DNA of 64,000 nt from Oryzias latipes (taxonomy: Eukaryota > Chordata > Actinopteri > Beloniformes > Adrianichthyidae): NCBI RefSeq assembly GCF_002234675.1, contig NC_019864.2:13409582-13473581 (forward strand), read 5' to 3'. Every line of letters begins with the position of its first letter. Within the stretch, counting starts at the first letter, position 1. Positions 48,183 to 61,264 of the stretch are shown in pieces. A model generated the notes under the pieces. It was not told the DNA's origin. It saw only the letters and a list, made by a program, of their open reading frames with translations, and made no database searches. The position numbers were made by a program, and so were the translations under genes.

Positions 48183-48183
<1 letters not shown>

Positions 48184-51100
48184 AGTGCTCACAGTCAAGC
48201 CTGACCGTGCAAGGATAGTTCTGTCTGAAGGCAGAAAATGGACCTGTTTGAGATGGAGCAAACACTCTAAGTTAAGATGGCATTTTACACACGACATGAA
48301 ACCAACTGTGGTGTTTTCTGTTTTGTGGCTTGGGATGATGTGGTGGGACCGACTCTGGAGCACACTCCCGGCCGCAGCCGCTGCCCCGATGAAAAATGTG
48401 TCCACAGCTGTTTGAAGCACTTTGGAACACGCTGCATGCAGGCCCGCTCCGTGTCCTTAACTCGTCTGACAAATGCTGCCATTTCGCCCGGACTCTGCGA
48501 AATTAAAGAATCAATAGAAGTCTGACTGAGAAGACCACACGCACTGTGTTATGGTAATGAGTGCTGAGGCTGTTTGTTTGCTTAAGCGAAGAGCAGACTC
48601 AAATTGTTAATGAGTGCTTTGCGTTCAGCGTGCAACCACAGCTAAGCCGGTGGGTCAACAAGGTTGGCCAGACTAACCACTATACATTTCTGTGTGTTCA
48701 TGTGTGTGTGTAACGGTGTGTGTTTGTCTGACACTGAAAGTAAGAGGGAGATTATGTGTTCATGATTTGGTAATATTTTTCTTAATGCAGAAAATGAAGC
48801 AATCTTGTGTGAGAATGCGTTCCTCTTGCCTTTACTTTCTTGGACTGGTCCATTGCTTTAAAAGAATGTATCAATGCTTAACATTCACCCACACACACAA
48901 ACACAGTTTTGTCTTCTTGCAAAATATTTCAACGCTGAAAAAAAAAATTGCTTTGCTTGAAATTTCCAAATGGTTTTAATGCAGAGTGTTAGCCAAGTAC
49001 ACTTCACCAACTCAAAGCTGATCCATTTACTGTAAATGAGCTTGTCTCTATTGGTTTCCTGTCCAATTACTGTACAGTGAAGTTCGGGCTTGTATTTATT
49101 TATCCATAAGTTATTTTAAATGGACTGCATTCAATGCAGAGGTCTTGTTGAACGGTCTTGTCCTCTCCGCCTGCTAGCAGTGCTTGGCAGACAGACGGGG
49201 ATGCTGAAGGCAGCCTCTGGACAGCTTTATCCTGTATCAAGCGAGCCCACCCGCTTCGTTCTCACCGGAGAACACTGACTGGCACGGCACTCCCAAGCCT
49301 CAGTTTTCACCTCTCAATTTTGTGCTACTCAGAGAGTACTGGAGACTACTGAGCACTTTTCACAACCCTGACACTATAAGAAGATGTCGATACAAAACTA
49401 GAGAATAGGAAGGCTGATTTGAACTGAAAAATAACATTTAAAAGGTTTAACTTAAGAAAAACATTTTAATGAGTTCATTATTGAACTGGAAAACATTCAC
49501 TATTTATTTTAGGATTTTATTTAACTGAAATGTCCCACTTAAATCTGATTAGAAAATACAGTGAAAAGTTTTTTCAAGAAAAACAAAGTGTAGGATGATC
49601 GGATTACAAAATAGCATTTAAAACGTACTATTTGCAGCAAAAACCAATTGATTTTTTTCTGTATGAATTATAACATAACAGTCACGATTTCATCTCCGAT
49701 AACAAACCTAACAAGTAAAACTGTACAGCTGATTAAAGGAGGAGTCTGTTTCAAATGTGTAGATCCTAAGTCTTAATTGGGTAATGTGTGGAGTCCTAAT
49801 TGTGTTGAGCTCATGTGTGAGAAAAATGTCATTAAAGACAGGAACAAAAACAAAACTGGAAACGTTTGTATTGAAATGAATTGACATTGATATTTTTATA
49901 CAATAAAGCTTTTTCAAAAGCTAAAATGCAGGCTGTTGTTGATATGGAAAAAAACTAAGACTAATTTTACATGTTTAAATACTTTTTTAAAAAGTACAAT
50001 CAAAATATGGTTTTAATTCACGTTTTATTACTGGTGGCAACCAAAAAAAAATCTAGTCATTATTGCATCGTGATTAATATTCAAAACCTTTGAACCTGAC
50101 ACTCTCAGTATAGTTTTGACCTTGCAGATATTTGTGGTTTGATGGTTGCATATTAGAGAACAAAACCCCCAATTTAAAAACTCTGCAGTACCATTTACTA
50201 TCAGGTAGGGAGCAGGTAGGGAGGTCTGGGGAGCGTGAAGGACCTAAAAATGCAGAAACGGGACCAGCACAAGAGGAAGGCAGAGACAAGACTTAAATAC
50301 AAACGGCACTGACAAGACACAAATGAACATGATCAGGAGAGATTGGGACTAGGGAAGTAGAACTCAAAACCATGACATAACAGTAAATCTTTCAAAATAA
50401 AACAGGAAACAGAATTCAAACATGACAAAAACAAAGTGGAAAGCAAAAACCAATACAAAGAAACCCAAACCATTACACTTACATTATGTTTGAGTATAAT
50501 AATAGTAGTGGAGTAAAAGGCACCTTTAAAAAAAAATGGTAAAAGAAAATTAAAAACACAGTGTTATAATATGATGCAAACCTCTGTGAAGCAAAATAAT
50601 TGGTCAAAAGCTGCATGACAATGACAAAATTTTTTTGAAAGTCATTCATTTTTTACCCTTCACTGTCATATACTTATGAGGAATTTTATTAGTTTATTAT
50701 TCTTATTATTCTTTTATTATTCTGACATTTTCCCCATTCTGACAGTAATAGCATTGAAAAATGTTCCTTTTTAATACAAAATGTGCTGTAGATACTGTCT
50801 TATTTGAATGTTTTTGGCATGTATTAATCTGGAGTTGCCGACAACCTGTGTAATGTCAATTTACTAATGAACAGTGAATCCATTACAGAAACTGTTTCTG
50901 TGTGAAACATTAATCAGACTTGGGTTTGGCCAGTCAGCTTGTTCTCCGCCCAACTGTATTTTTCCATCATTTCCACCAGTCGGATTTGCTTACAACAGCC
51001 AACATACTTCTCCAATCTGGTGTCCCTTGTAAAGTACGGCAAGGAAAGCTTGCAGCTGTTTGTTTTTAGCTACCTGTGCCTACCCTCAAGCATATAAAGC

Positions 51101-52385
51101 CAGCCTTTCATTGCTTCTCTGCTTCATGAGCAAAAGGGAATCAGTTTTTTAAAGTTTGTTTTGTAGGATCTGTAAATATAGCAGCAGAAATTCAGAGCAA
51201 GATCCTCTTTCGCTCTGATGGGGTATGGCTCACATGGGTGGCTTTGGAAATACTGAGGCAAGCTGAACATGTTTATATAATACGGTCCCCAGGGAAAGCT
51301 GAGCTTTGTGGTGCAGATGGATTACGAGGAAAAAGAGCTGTTCTAGACGCTAAAGTTTGGTGTTAATGATGGGAGTGAAGTGGCTGTGTAGGTGTGATAT
51401 GTTCGTTTCACGGGCCATTTCTGTTCACGTCATTGAAGGGAGAGGGAGATTCCCAAAATAAGCTCTTATGCTGAAAGTCGGGACAGAGATTGTAATGCTA
51501 AGCCAAGGTTACTAATTTTCTCAACCAGCATGCTTTGGTTTGGAAGTGTGTTCCCTGGTTACTGTTTGCTAGCTAATTTTTACAAGTTGCGTAGTTAAAA
51601 TACATTTGAGAAGTTAAGCACACATTTGTTTGTGTATTCGGATTCAAAAGAAAATGCAACTTTCAAGACCGGAAGAATTTTTTCCAATACCGATCAGTTA
51701 GCTATTGAAAATCCTGAGCAGAAAACATTGTGCTGCTCTCCATGTTGATCTCTGTCATAAAAATATGTTAACTTCTTGGCTAACGTTCGCTTTCCCCATT
51801 TTTAAATGTATCTTGTGTTCTTATCATAGAGAATGTAACACATTCTTCTGGTTATTGGTCTAGTTAACCCTATGACACTAGCTTCTCCTCTTGTGTTTGC
51901 ATTCTTTTGACAACAGTTACTCTTCAATCATTTACGCAAATAACCTTATTCCAGCGGACTCTGAAGCGGAGAAACGCAGCCTTGTGCCGCAGTGAAGTGC
52001 TTACGCAATAGACATAAATCAACTGATTCGGACTTGGGGAAAAAAAGCAACTTTGCGCTACACTTCATGTTAGTAGTGTGTTGCATATTGGTGTAAGGTT
52101 GATATGAAAAACCGCAGATCTCCATGTCGGAATCAGCTGAGTCACGTTGATCGCGTGAACACACACTGCGCATTTGACGTGCATTAAAGAATGCACTAAA
52201 TGCGCATTTTAGCCCATGGTGTTCACTTTGGATAAGCAGGAAGGGGCGTCTTCCTCTTCTTCTTGTTTTTTCTCTTTTTCTACACCACTCTTCATGAATA
52301 TCGGCAATGTGAATATTGTGTGTACCTGTCTATGTTTAGAAATCTTGGGAGAAAAATCATTAATGATTACTGCATGATTATACTT
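48183..52385. other. Intergenic, no gene recognised
   Basis: 48240-48660 is GC-balanced and open in several frames, but with no recognisable protein. The remainder is AT-rich. No confident repeat except short TG runs near 48690-48730. Confidence 0.4.
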
Positions 52386-52409
52386 CTAACCTGTAAATAG
52401 TTGTGAGCA

Positions 52410-52800
52410 GACTTTTTTTTTTTTTTTTTGGCTGTGTGAACTAAGTTATGTAATCTAATTTACTTACAACACTTTAATGTTCTAACTTTTTAATATCGAC
52501 TATCCCCCACCTTTAACCCCTCATCCCCCATCTCTGACATCCCACTCTGTTTCTTTCTCTCCTCTTTTGTTTCTTTTTTCTGTCCGGTCCGACAAGGAAT
52601 GCAAACAAAAATAATTTTCATAAATAAAGCTTAGCCTCAAATACAAGAGGGGTTTATTCAAATATACACTCAGTCTGTCTGAAGATCCACGAACCCTAAT
52701 TGTAACAATAAAATCTATCCAATACAAGAGGCACTCAGCGCTGATCTGCTTGCTCAGCTGTTGGACAGTACAAGTTAGAAAATAAAAAAATAAATAAAAA
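52410..52800 (+). repeat. Second copy of the 5.9-7.2 kb dispersed element (3' part)
   Basis: After a poly-T run (52412-52429), blocks TCTGTCCGGTCCGACA, AATAAAGCTTAGCCTCAAAT, AGAGGGGTTTATTCA, CAGTCTGTCTGAAGAT and CAGCTGTTGGACAGTACAAG match 6890-7162 in order. The GC-rich body is missing. It ends in an AT-rich AAATAAAT tail. Confidence 0.75.
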
Positions 52801-54390
52801 AAGGATTAACTTCCATTGTACTTTATTAAAGAAAAAATAACTGTGTCCACATAGTTTCATAATGATCTGCAACAATATGAAAATTCTAACAAGGAGAGAT
52901 ATAGTTTAACAGCCTGATTTGGTTTTCTTTTATCTTAGGTTGTGCAAAAATAGTTTTTTCATTTTTTTATTTAATAGTTATGATAATTTATTAAAGTCAG
53001 ATTTGCTGGAACTTCTCATTTGGGCAGTAGCTCCATGGACTTTTCCCTGATGACTTCCCTAACTTTTTTCCCCCCCAAAAAAAGAAGAAAAAGCTCTGAC
53101 CGGGTACTGTGCAACCACATGTAAAACCCTGATCCATTTCTAACAAAATTGACCTTTTGCCACAAAAATGAACGGTTTGAATAAACAAAAGTCGGAAAAT
53201 TAAGACATCACCCTCTTGGGAAGCACAAGCATAAAAGATGTTGATAGATTTATTTTAACACCTCCACAGCTGCAGATACTTCGTCCCAATCAGGCTTTTT
53301 TGCAGAAGCACACCAGCTCTCCTGAGCAGTATTGAACCTTAGTGAGGCCTTTGCTGCTTGAATGGGAAAATGCATGAGTGGGAGCAAGCATGCCTGAGGT
53401 TGCTGAGCCCCAGGCTTCTCAAAGTTAATAGGGACTTCCTTCCTAGCAGACAGTCTAACACCTGATCATTTACTAAGGAGGACATGCCCACGCATCCGTC
53501 AGAGCTGGCAGCCCTCAGCCTCTAATAAGGATCCGCCTGTGTTATTTAGCTGCCCATCAGTCAAACTGTTCACATACCGGACATCCATAAACAAATCCTG
53601 TTTTTCTCTCTGTCCTCCACCCGTAAAGTGAGAGAGAGAGCTGGTGTAGGTTCAGACATGGATACCATGGGTGGCGAGTCCTGAGAGAAATAACCCCTGT
53701 CATATAACACTGACTTAAAACTTCTCCTCTTTGAGCCAAAACACACCACGCTTAAATGTGCTTTTTTATGATGTGCATAACCTAGTAGTTCTCCTCCTTA
53801 AATGTGATGTTTTTTAAATGGCTTTTCCATAAGTAACTAATTAAATTCAAGTGACTGTTGTAAATACAGACAGACTTAACCAACAGTTTGAATCCCAGAT
53901 GCTGTCAAAGAAATGATGCTCTGAGGGAAAGTTACAAAGTAGGCTTAGATACCCCATATTTATTATATTTTGCTTCCAATGAGCACTGTTTTAAAGTGGC
54001 TTTAAGCAATAGTTTATCAGGTGGGTGAAGGCCTTTTACACCGTCTCGTTTTCCTACTCAGGGAAACAAAAAACAAACTTTATGCCAATGTTTCTATTTT
54101 GAATAACACTTGTTAATTTCTTCACTTTTTTATACTTAAACCATTTATGAGGTAGTGAAAGACAGCTCAACAAGCATACACAGAAAAAAAAATGTTTCTG
54201 AAAAGGATTGGGTAAACGGTGTTGAGAATGATTGACAGGGAAGGTAGTGAAGTCTCTCAGCAAGTATACAGGTCTAAGGCTCTTTAAAAGATGACAAGAA
54301 ATTCCAGCGACTTGGGAGCAAAATGCCTCTTAACAAGCCTTAAAAATGGGGTTTAAGTGGGCTGTGAACACTAATCATGTTTCTACTTTT
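52801..54390. other. Intergenic, no gene recognised
   Basis: No exon recognised. 53260-53560 is more GC-balanced and could be conserved non-coding DNA. Confidence 0.4.
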
Positions 54391-54485
54391 GTCTGGTTTA
54401 ATTCAATTCAATTCAATTTTATCTATATAGCCCAATATTACAGCATAGTTGTCTCAATGGGCTTCATACCATTAATTATATAAGA
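54391..54485 (+). repeat. Common fish repeat (TTCAATTCAATTTTAT type)
   Basis: TTCAATTCAATTCAATTTTA, TCTATATAGCCCAATATTAC and GTTGTCTCAATGGGCTTCA are the standard start of a very abundant fish dispersed repeat. Confidence 0.75.
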
Positions 54486-54567
54486 ACATGAAAACTTTTT
54501 TTTTTTCCAAAACCAGTAATACAAGGCACTTGTGTCATTCATTTAGTTCATTTCCACTCTATGGTTC

Positions 54568-54845
54568 CTGGCGGCTGCATAGCTCAGTTGGTTGAGTGTA
54601 GGATTCAGTTTGGTCAGGATTAGATTCCCAGGGGGTGCAATGAGCTTCATCCTTGGGCAAGACCAATTGGGCTACTGCCCAACCATGTAGCCACAAGGGA
54701 GCCCAAGTCTGGTTCTCCCTGTGCCAGTCCCCTGCCCAGATAAACTACAGGGTTGAGTCAGGAAGGACATCTGGTGGAAAAAGTTCTGTCAAACCACCTG
54801 TGTGAATCAATGAAAGCTGATTCGCTGTGACGACCCCTGAAGTGG
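54568..54845 (+). mobile_element. tRNA-derived SINE
   Basis: A tRNA-like head GGCGGCTGCATAGCTCAGTT followed by GGTTGAGTG and a degenerate B box, then a body including CCTTGGGCAAGACC, AGTCAGGAAGGACATCTGG, and the tail GCTGTGACGACCCCTGAAGT. This tail is typical of an abundant fish SINE family. A reverse-oriented relative is at 59186-59405. Confidence 0.8.
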
Positions 54846-54849
54846 CATG

Positions 54850-57800
54850 CTGAAAAGTGAACAACAGCTTTGGTTCAGCCTCAACAGACCAGGAATCACT
54901 TGTTTGGTTTGTACCAAAGTTCAGGTGAGCTTTCACACCAACCAAAAGAAGCGAATATGTGAAGAAACAAACCCTATGCAAATTAAAGCTAATAGAAAAC
55001 GCTTGACAAAGCTTTAGCTTACAATTGGCAGTTCTTGTATACATACAATTACTGCCAAATATTACCACGTGTGGTATAAGGTTTATTTCTTAATGTCTTT
55101 TTATTTTCTTGTACTTTAATCATAGTAAAATTGTAACCACAAATAAAAGTTAGATAGACAAGTCAGCTGTTGTAGAACAGTTTGTTGTATTCATAACAAG
55201 CTGCAACACATTCAACTCAAGTATAGCCTGAAGCAGTGGCAGGACAAGTATTGCAGCAGATTTCCATGCAGCTAGGTAATGCAAATACTGCCGTATTTTC
55301 CACACTTGTGTGTGTTTACTTATATTGAAGCAATTTGAGAGGTACACGGCGCTCTGTAAAAATGTCAGCCTGTTTTTTTCACAAGTTCCAAACAAGGTTT
55401 GGTGTTATTGTGAATATGCTAACACGGCTAACATGTAGTAGTGTCGAACTGTGTATTTATTTATTTTTTTATCATTTATTAAGAAGGCTGGGAGTCACAG
55501 GTAGGCTTAATGTAAACAAGCCCATGCGGCTAACACTTCTAACGTGTAGCATGCAATTAACAACTTTTATGGTTAACGCAGTTATAAAAATCTAACTGAC
55601 CGACTTATCTCTTACTCCTTTGTCTGACTTAATGCGCCCTATAATTCGTTGCGCCTTGTAGATGATGTAAATTCAAAAAAAGACGGCGTAAAATACGGTA
55701 TTTAATTGTTTCCATAAAAATCCCATAAAAAACTGGTCAGTGACAGAAAACTAAATCTTCATCCTCTAACGGTTTCGGTCTTATTTTCTCCTAGTTAACC
55801 CAGTATCAATTAACCCGTTGAACTGTGAATAAACAAAAAGTTAACTCTCAGAGACTTGACACTTTAAACCTTCATGAACTATTCTGCCATTACAATGGGC
55901 TGCAAATTTCTTCAGATTTTTAGTAAAAATGTAAAGTGTAAGGGTTTGTAAAATTTCTACCAAGTAGAGAACAATAAACAGCAATGAATGCCACCTAAGT
56001 GGCTGCATTAAAACACTTACAAAGTTTAGACTAAAAACTGAAGACAGAGGTAAAACACACATGTGAAACAGCAATATGTATAAAATTACAAAGCTATATG
56101 ACATATTTTATGTGTTGAAGAAAGAGCGGTAACTTCTTTTTTGGGAGGTCACACCCTCAAACAATCAGTGAAAAGTCTTTGGCATTCTCTACTGCATGAG
56201 TTATTACATCATGAATCTATTTCTGAAACTATCAAATGTTGTTTATTAAATCCTTGTTTTATTTTAGAATTTTTCTAAACAATTTTCTTAAGATTTGCTT
56301 CTTTTTTTTTAAACTCAACACAAAACAAATCTTTACTAAAGTGCCTTGTTATTCTCCAGTTTCTTCCTAAATAGCCATCTGTGAAAGATTTTCACTGCAG
56401 AAGTCTGAACTAATTTAAGCCCAGTTATGCTACAGTGCTAAGGTTCTCAGTTCTGTTTGATTAGAGCAACACACAGGAGGTCCACTGCCACGCTGTTTTC
56501 ATTACCTGGGCCCATAACTCTTAAAAACACACAAACACTTGGGTTGTAAATGACCTGTTCATCACACAGTGACAGGAGAGGTGATTCTGGGCTCTTGGTG
56601 GGCCAGGTGTGCAGATCAGGACAACAGAGGTGGGCCAAGACCAGTTGGCATGGCAATCTGGGACCGTGGAAAGTTCTGGAATCTGTCGCTGCTGGCAGGG
56701 CCGAGCTTCAGAGCGGGACTGGTGTTGCCTTTGCCTCCAGCTGTTTCTTTACAGACATGCTGAATGCAAGCAAGAGCCAGGGGCCAAAATCAGCCCAGTC
56801 TGGCCACACACAGGCCACTTAAGCACACACACAAATACCTACAGACACATGTACAGACACACGCAAGCACAGTTTCCAGCATTAAAAGCAACACAATTCG
56901 CCAAGACCAAATATTTTCTGTAAGATTTTTTTTAATCTGTATGTCTGTTTATGTTCATAAAACATGGCTGTTTTACACATAGCACTACATTTTATATGCA
57001 ATAAGCATTTTTATGTGATTTGATTTTCCAATTTATTTGGGAAATTCGGAAAACTGTTCAATACATTTATAACAGTTTTAATTTTGTCCTACAGGCAACT
57101 ACCAAAAACATACACTCAGATACACCAGATTTTTTGAATCTGGTGTTTTAATTATAGCACTTTTTTTTTGTAACAGGATTTTTTGTGGGATTTGTAAGTT
57201 TATGTTGGGAATGCAGAAAACTGTTCATTTGATTTAGTTTAATTAATGTTTGACGTTTTCTCTTTTGATAGTTGTCCTACAAACATAATTTCATGGTTTG
57301 GGCCACTCAGCTGAAGTAAGGACATTATTTAAATTAGCAAAAACAACACACTAGTTACAAGAGTGTTGATCAATACTTTGTTCATTTTCCCCATGAAGAA
57401 ACCAATTCAATGAAAATCCAAACTGGCATGTGACTTAAAAGGATTATTTTACAGCATGAAAGTCCACTTTGCAGCACTTAGATTTTTCCCACGCAGATAT
57501 AACACAGATGTTTCTTCTCAATCAAAAGATCCTGTTCTATTTTTAACAAATCATAATGTGACAATGTATTACACAGTACAGTAATGTTTTTGACTAAAGA
57601 ACCTTTGAAGGTGGTGTCAGTGAATAATTGCTATGTTGAAACAGCCCACCACAGAAAAATAAACTCCACATCTATTGTTTTCCTTGTGTGGTCAACTGTA
57701 ATTCATTGAGTAAAGAGAAATGGGAGGGAATTCTTTTGAGGCCCTTGTTTGCTAATTCATTACCTTCTCAAGACTGGGAAAAGTGGCTGCGGAAATTAAA

Positions 57801-59185
57801 ATTTATTGAAATCTATTTCAGTGGTGAAGCTGGCTGTGTTTCTTGGACAGTCAATTCCTTTTTAAACTTTCACAGTGAGTTTTGGTCAATGAGGAGGTGA
57901 GCTGTTTTTGTGGTCGGACCCAGTAGAGGAATGTGTAGGTTTTGTGGCCAATGGAAACCAGCGTTTAGAGGAAATGGTAGAACTGGCATGCTAGAGACAA
58001 AATATAGACTCATCAGCAGTCTTTAACATTTAACATGAAAACACTGAGAATTTCATTCTTGAAGGTAAGTGGTCAGCAATACATCACACTGATTCAGTAC
58101 TTCTCTAGCAAGGTGAGTGTGGAGGAGGCAGAACAAGATTAGGGAGGATGTCAGTTTACTGGTTTGCTTTGGGAGGTTGGGAATCATTTGAAGAGGTCAG
58201 GTCAGGTCACCTCTAGGTGGTTTGTTGCACAAGCAATACAGTCCTTATTCATTACAATTTACAATAGGCCAACTAGACATCAGACGTGAAAATACTTTTG
58301 AAACTTTTTTTTCCTCTTTGGTTTGATTTAACGTTATTAGCAGCTAGTAGGTGGAAATGTTATAAAATGTTTCATCATGTTTTGATATTGACAGTGAAAA
58401 TACCCACACATAAGAGTGGAGTCATTGGGTTGACAGGTGTTCCCTCAAATTGGTAGTTTGCCTATTGGTAAAGAATCGAAGGTCACAATTGAGGACTTTA
58501 AACCCAGCAAAGGTGGCAAAAGCCATATGGGATCAAAAGTTAACGTTGAACTGGCCCAACTCAAAGCACTGGACAATTTGACTTCATGAGTGATAGATTT
58601 GTTAACACGTTTTTTTTATTTAGACCAAGTAATGAAAAGAGAGAAGCTGAGAAAAGTTGAGAAAAATGTGATCCCTCTTTTGGGAAGGTTCTGGTGGGTT
58701 TGTGCTTGTCCGGGCCCTTGGAGGGTCATAGAGAGGACCATCCAGTTCAAGATGCATCTTAAGAGGAGTACAGATGAAGTTCCTTTCAGGCTAAAAATGG
58801 AACAGAAGTAAACGTATAACTACGGTAAGTTACACGCACATGACGTACGGTTGATGCTCTCATACAGCGCCCTCACGCCACATTCTAATCATTGGTAAGG
58901 TATTGGTCAAAACTGCCCTTGTGGCTAGATACAGGTTGTCTACAGGCAAAAAATGGACAAACCTGTATCACATACAGGTCCTTGCACTGTACACAGGATT
59001 TTTGGGGGGGGTTGTCAAAAAAATCAATAATCTATATGACACGCTGGTGTTTCAACGATTTCAAGAATCATTGTCATTTTAACCAGAGGGTGAAACTAAA
59101 TGTGGTATCGATGTGATCAGAAGATGTGTTTCATAAGTATTTGCCACAACCTGTTGATCTCAGCATTCTTCTTTCTCTATATCCA
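54850..59185. other. Gene-poor stretch
   Basis: Mostly AT-rich with no recognised exon. One GC-balanced island at 56550-56830 is open in three plus-strand frames at once, which argues against a single coding frame. Confidence 0.4.
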
Positions 59186-59405
59186 TCAGGGGTTGCCACA
59201 GTGAAACAACCTCTCTTTCAAGGACGAGTCGTATGGTTAACTTGGCAATGTTTTATGCCAGATGCTCTTCCTGATGCAACCCTCTCAATTTATCCAGGCT
59301 TGGGACAGGCACAGACGTAGAGAAGGGAATAGGGAGCAGCTCGGATTCGAACCCTGGTTTCACAGATGGAAGGCGCCGCAAACCAGCACGAGCTAAACTG
59401 GCTCC
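59186..59405 (-). mobile_element. tRNA-derived SINE (reverse)
   Basis: On the minus strand it has a decayed tRNA-like head ending GGGTTCGAATCCGAGC, followed by GTCTGTGCCTGTCCCAAGCC, GGATAAATTGAGAGGGTTGC, ATCAGGAAGAGCATCTGG and TGTGGCAACCCCTGATG. This is a standard fish SINE layout, related to the copy at 54568-54845. Confidence 0.8.
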
Positions 59406-60720
59406 TTTGTTGATCTCAGCATGCCAGTAGAAAAAAATGTGCATGAACAATTTTGCTTGGAGGGCTCATCAAACGGTCTGCAAACTTGTCATTTCATGCA
59501 GGTCACCTGTGTGCCCCATATAGGTTTTCCCCATGCAGACACGATCCAAGCCCCAACTCAGGGTTTAGCATCATGACTCGCTGCCTTATGTCTATTGAGC
59601 ACAAACAATTTGCCAGTTAGAGGGGGTTTTTATCCCCAGTTGGACATCAATGGAACAGAAAAAAGCAGACAGTTATAGCTTCCGTTTATATCTAAAAATA
59701 TTTATTATCAATGGACTTCTTTTAAATAGAACAGTACCAGGAACATAAACACCCCTTAGCTCAAATGGAATTTCCCAAAAGCGGAAACAGGTTTGCCAAA
59801 ACACCCTGGAGAGGACAAAGCAGGTGAGTGACAAGTACTGAAGTTCATGAGTAGTAAATGCACTTCAACATTAGGCATTGCAATAAACTGTGTGGCATGC
59901 AGCAACAACCATGTTTTTACAGGCTTTCCGGCACTGTGGTGATCTGCGACAGCTGCCCCCTGACAAGCTGTTTAAGCCACCAGAGGATGTCAAGTTACAA
60001 AAAAATGAACACAAAAGTGTGGGTGCAATGTGTAAATCATGTCAACATGATGAACATACTCCCAACCTATACTTGTGCGACAAAAATGGCAAGCAGTACT
60101 GGAGTTACCCAGCCGTACCGCCCACTAGCTTACAGCCCTCACAACTCCAACCTAACATTACTGGTGCAACAAAAACAGCGAGCAATAGTAGATCCAACCC
60201 TACAGTTTTGAGCCCGATACCAGCTCAGACGAAGAAAACAAAGACGTACATGGATCTATTTGTCTGCAAGTGGATGCATCAGAATGGACCCAAGCAGAGA
60301 GCTTGTGGCCTGCTGACTCTAACACCTACGCCACTGCTACAAGCTTTTTCCAACAGATTTTTTTGTCTGCGCCTGAAAAAATTTTTTGAAAAACAAAACA
60401 CTCAGAAGTGAAATTTTAATCTTAATTGTCTATATATATATATGTTCTCCATCATGAAAAAAATGTTACAAGAGCATGTTAACAACACCACTTTCTTTGT
60501 CATTAAATTCTACTAAGAACATGATAAACTGAAGCAAATAGCTGTTGTCATTGGAAGCTAAATCCCAAACAACTAAGTAGAATAAATTTTCATTCATGAA
60601 TGAATGTTTTCTGAAGATCATCAATCATTTTTAGGCACTGGATTTTGTTACTTGAAGAGAATCTATCTGATCAGAACCGGATTTAAAAACACTGTTAAAC
60701 TATCAAATGAATGAACTCAG
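59406..60720. other. Unassigned stretch with open tract
   Basis: A plus-strand open tract at 59890-60411 (173 codons) overlaps another plus-strand tract at 59858-60211. I recognise no protein family in either. Base composition is more balanced than the flanks, and the location just 5' of a LINE tail suggests transposon-derived DNA. Confidence 0.35.
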
Positions 60721-60985
60721 TAGGGGTGGGATTATATAAGCTTGCTTCTTCCCACTCCTTCTCAAGCAATAAATCAAACTCTACTTATACCTCAGTTAAT
60801 TATCACTGTATTTAATCAAGCATATATGATTTAAGTGACATTTTTGTTTTGTTTTCTGTCTTTTTAATCTATGCATTTCATCATTTCTGTAATGAGTTTG
60901 ATAAATATGTGTAAATTCTTTATTGCTTTGACTACAATGCTTGAAATAAATCAATAAAATCAAATCAAAATCAAATTAGAATAAC
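60721..60985 (+). mobile_element. 3' end of a non-LTR retrotransposon
   Basis: GGGGTGGGATTATATAAGCT then TGCTTCTTCCCACTCCTTCT is a conserved 3' UTR motif of a fish LINE group. The block ends with GCTTGAAATAAATCAATAAA followed by a (AATCA)n-like tail, as expected for a LINE 3' end. Confidence 0.65.
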
Positions 60986-61264
60986 CCAACACAAGATACA
61001 AGAGTTTAAAACCACAGCGACAACAAAATTAAAGAAAAAACAATAGTGTTCCACTTCTCACACTCCTTACAAACACACACTTTAGTTTATGTGTGCTGGA
61101 CCGGTTGAGAGAGGGGCAAGGTAGTTTATCAGCAGAAGCAGTTTGGCTTAGATGACCAAAGGCAAGCTCTCGAAAAATAAAATGTCCCTCACATATTAGG
61201 GTGGCTAAATGTTTGTGGCAAATTGGCGTTGTTTTGTTGTTCATCAAGGCTCAGATCAACACTC
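60986..61264. other. Short unassigned stretch
   Basis: No gene or clear repeat. Confidence 0.35.

Noticed and set aside
47755-48525. Many open frames on both strands around the CA array
   Set aside because: They run through poly-C and CA simple sequence and give repeated VCVC or THTH peptides; no family match.
54568-54600. A functional tRNA gene at GGCGGCTGCATAGCTCAGTT
   Set aside because: Only the 5' tRNA-like part is kept, the B box is degenerate and the sequence continues into a SINE body.
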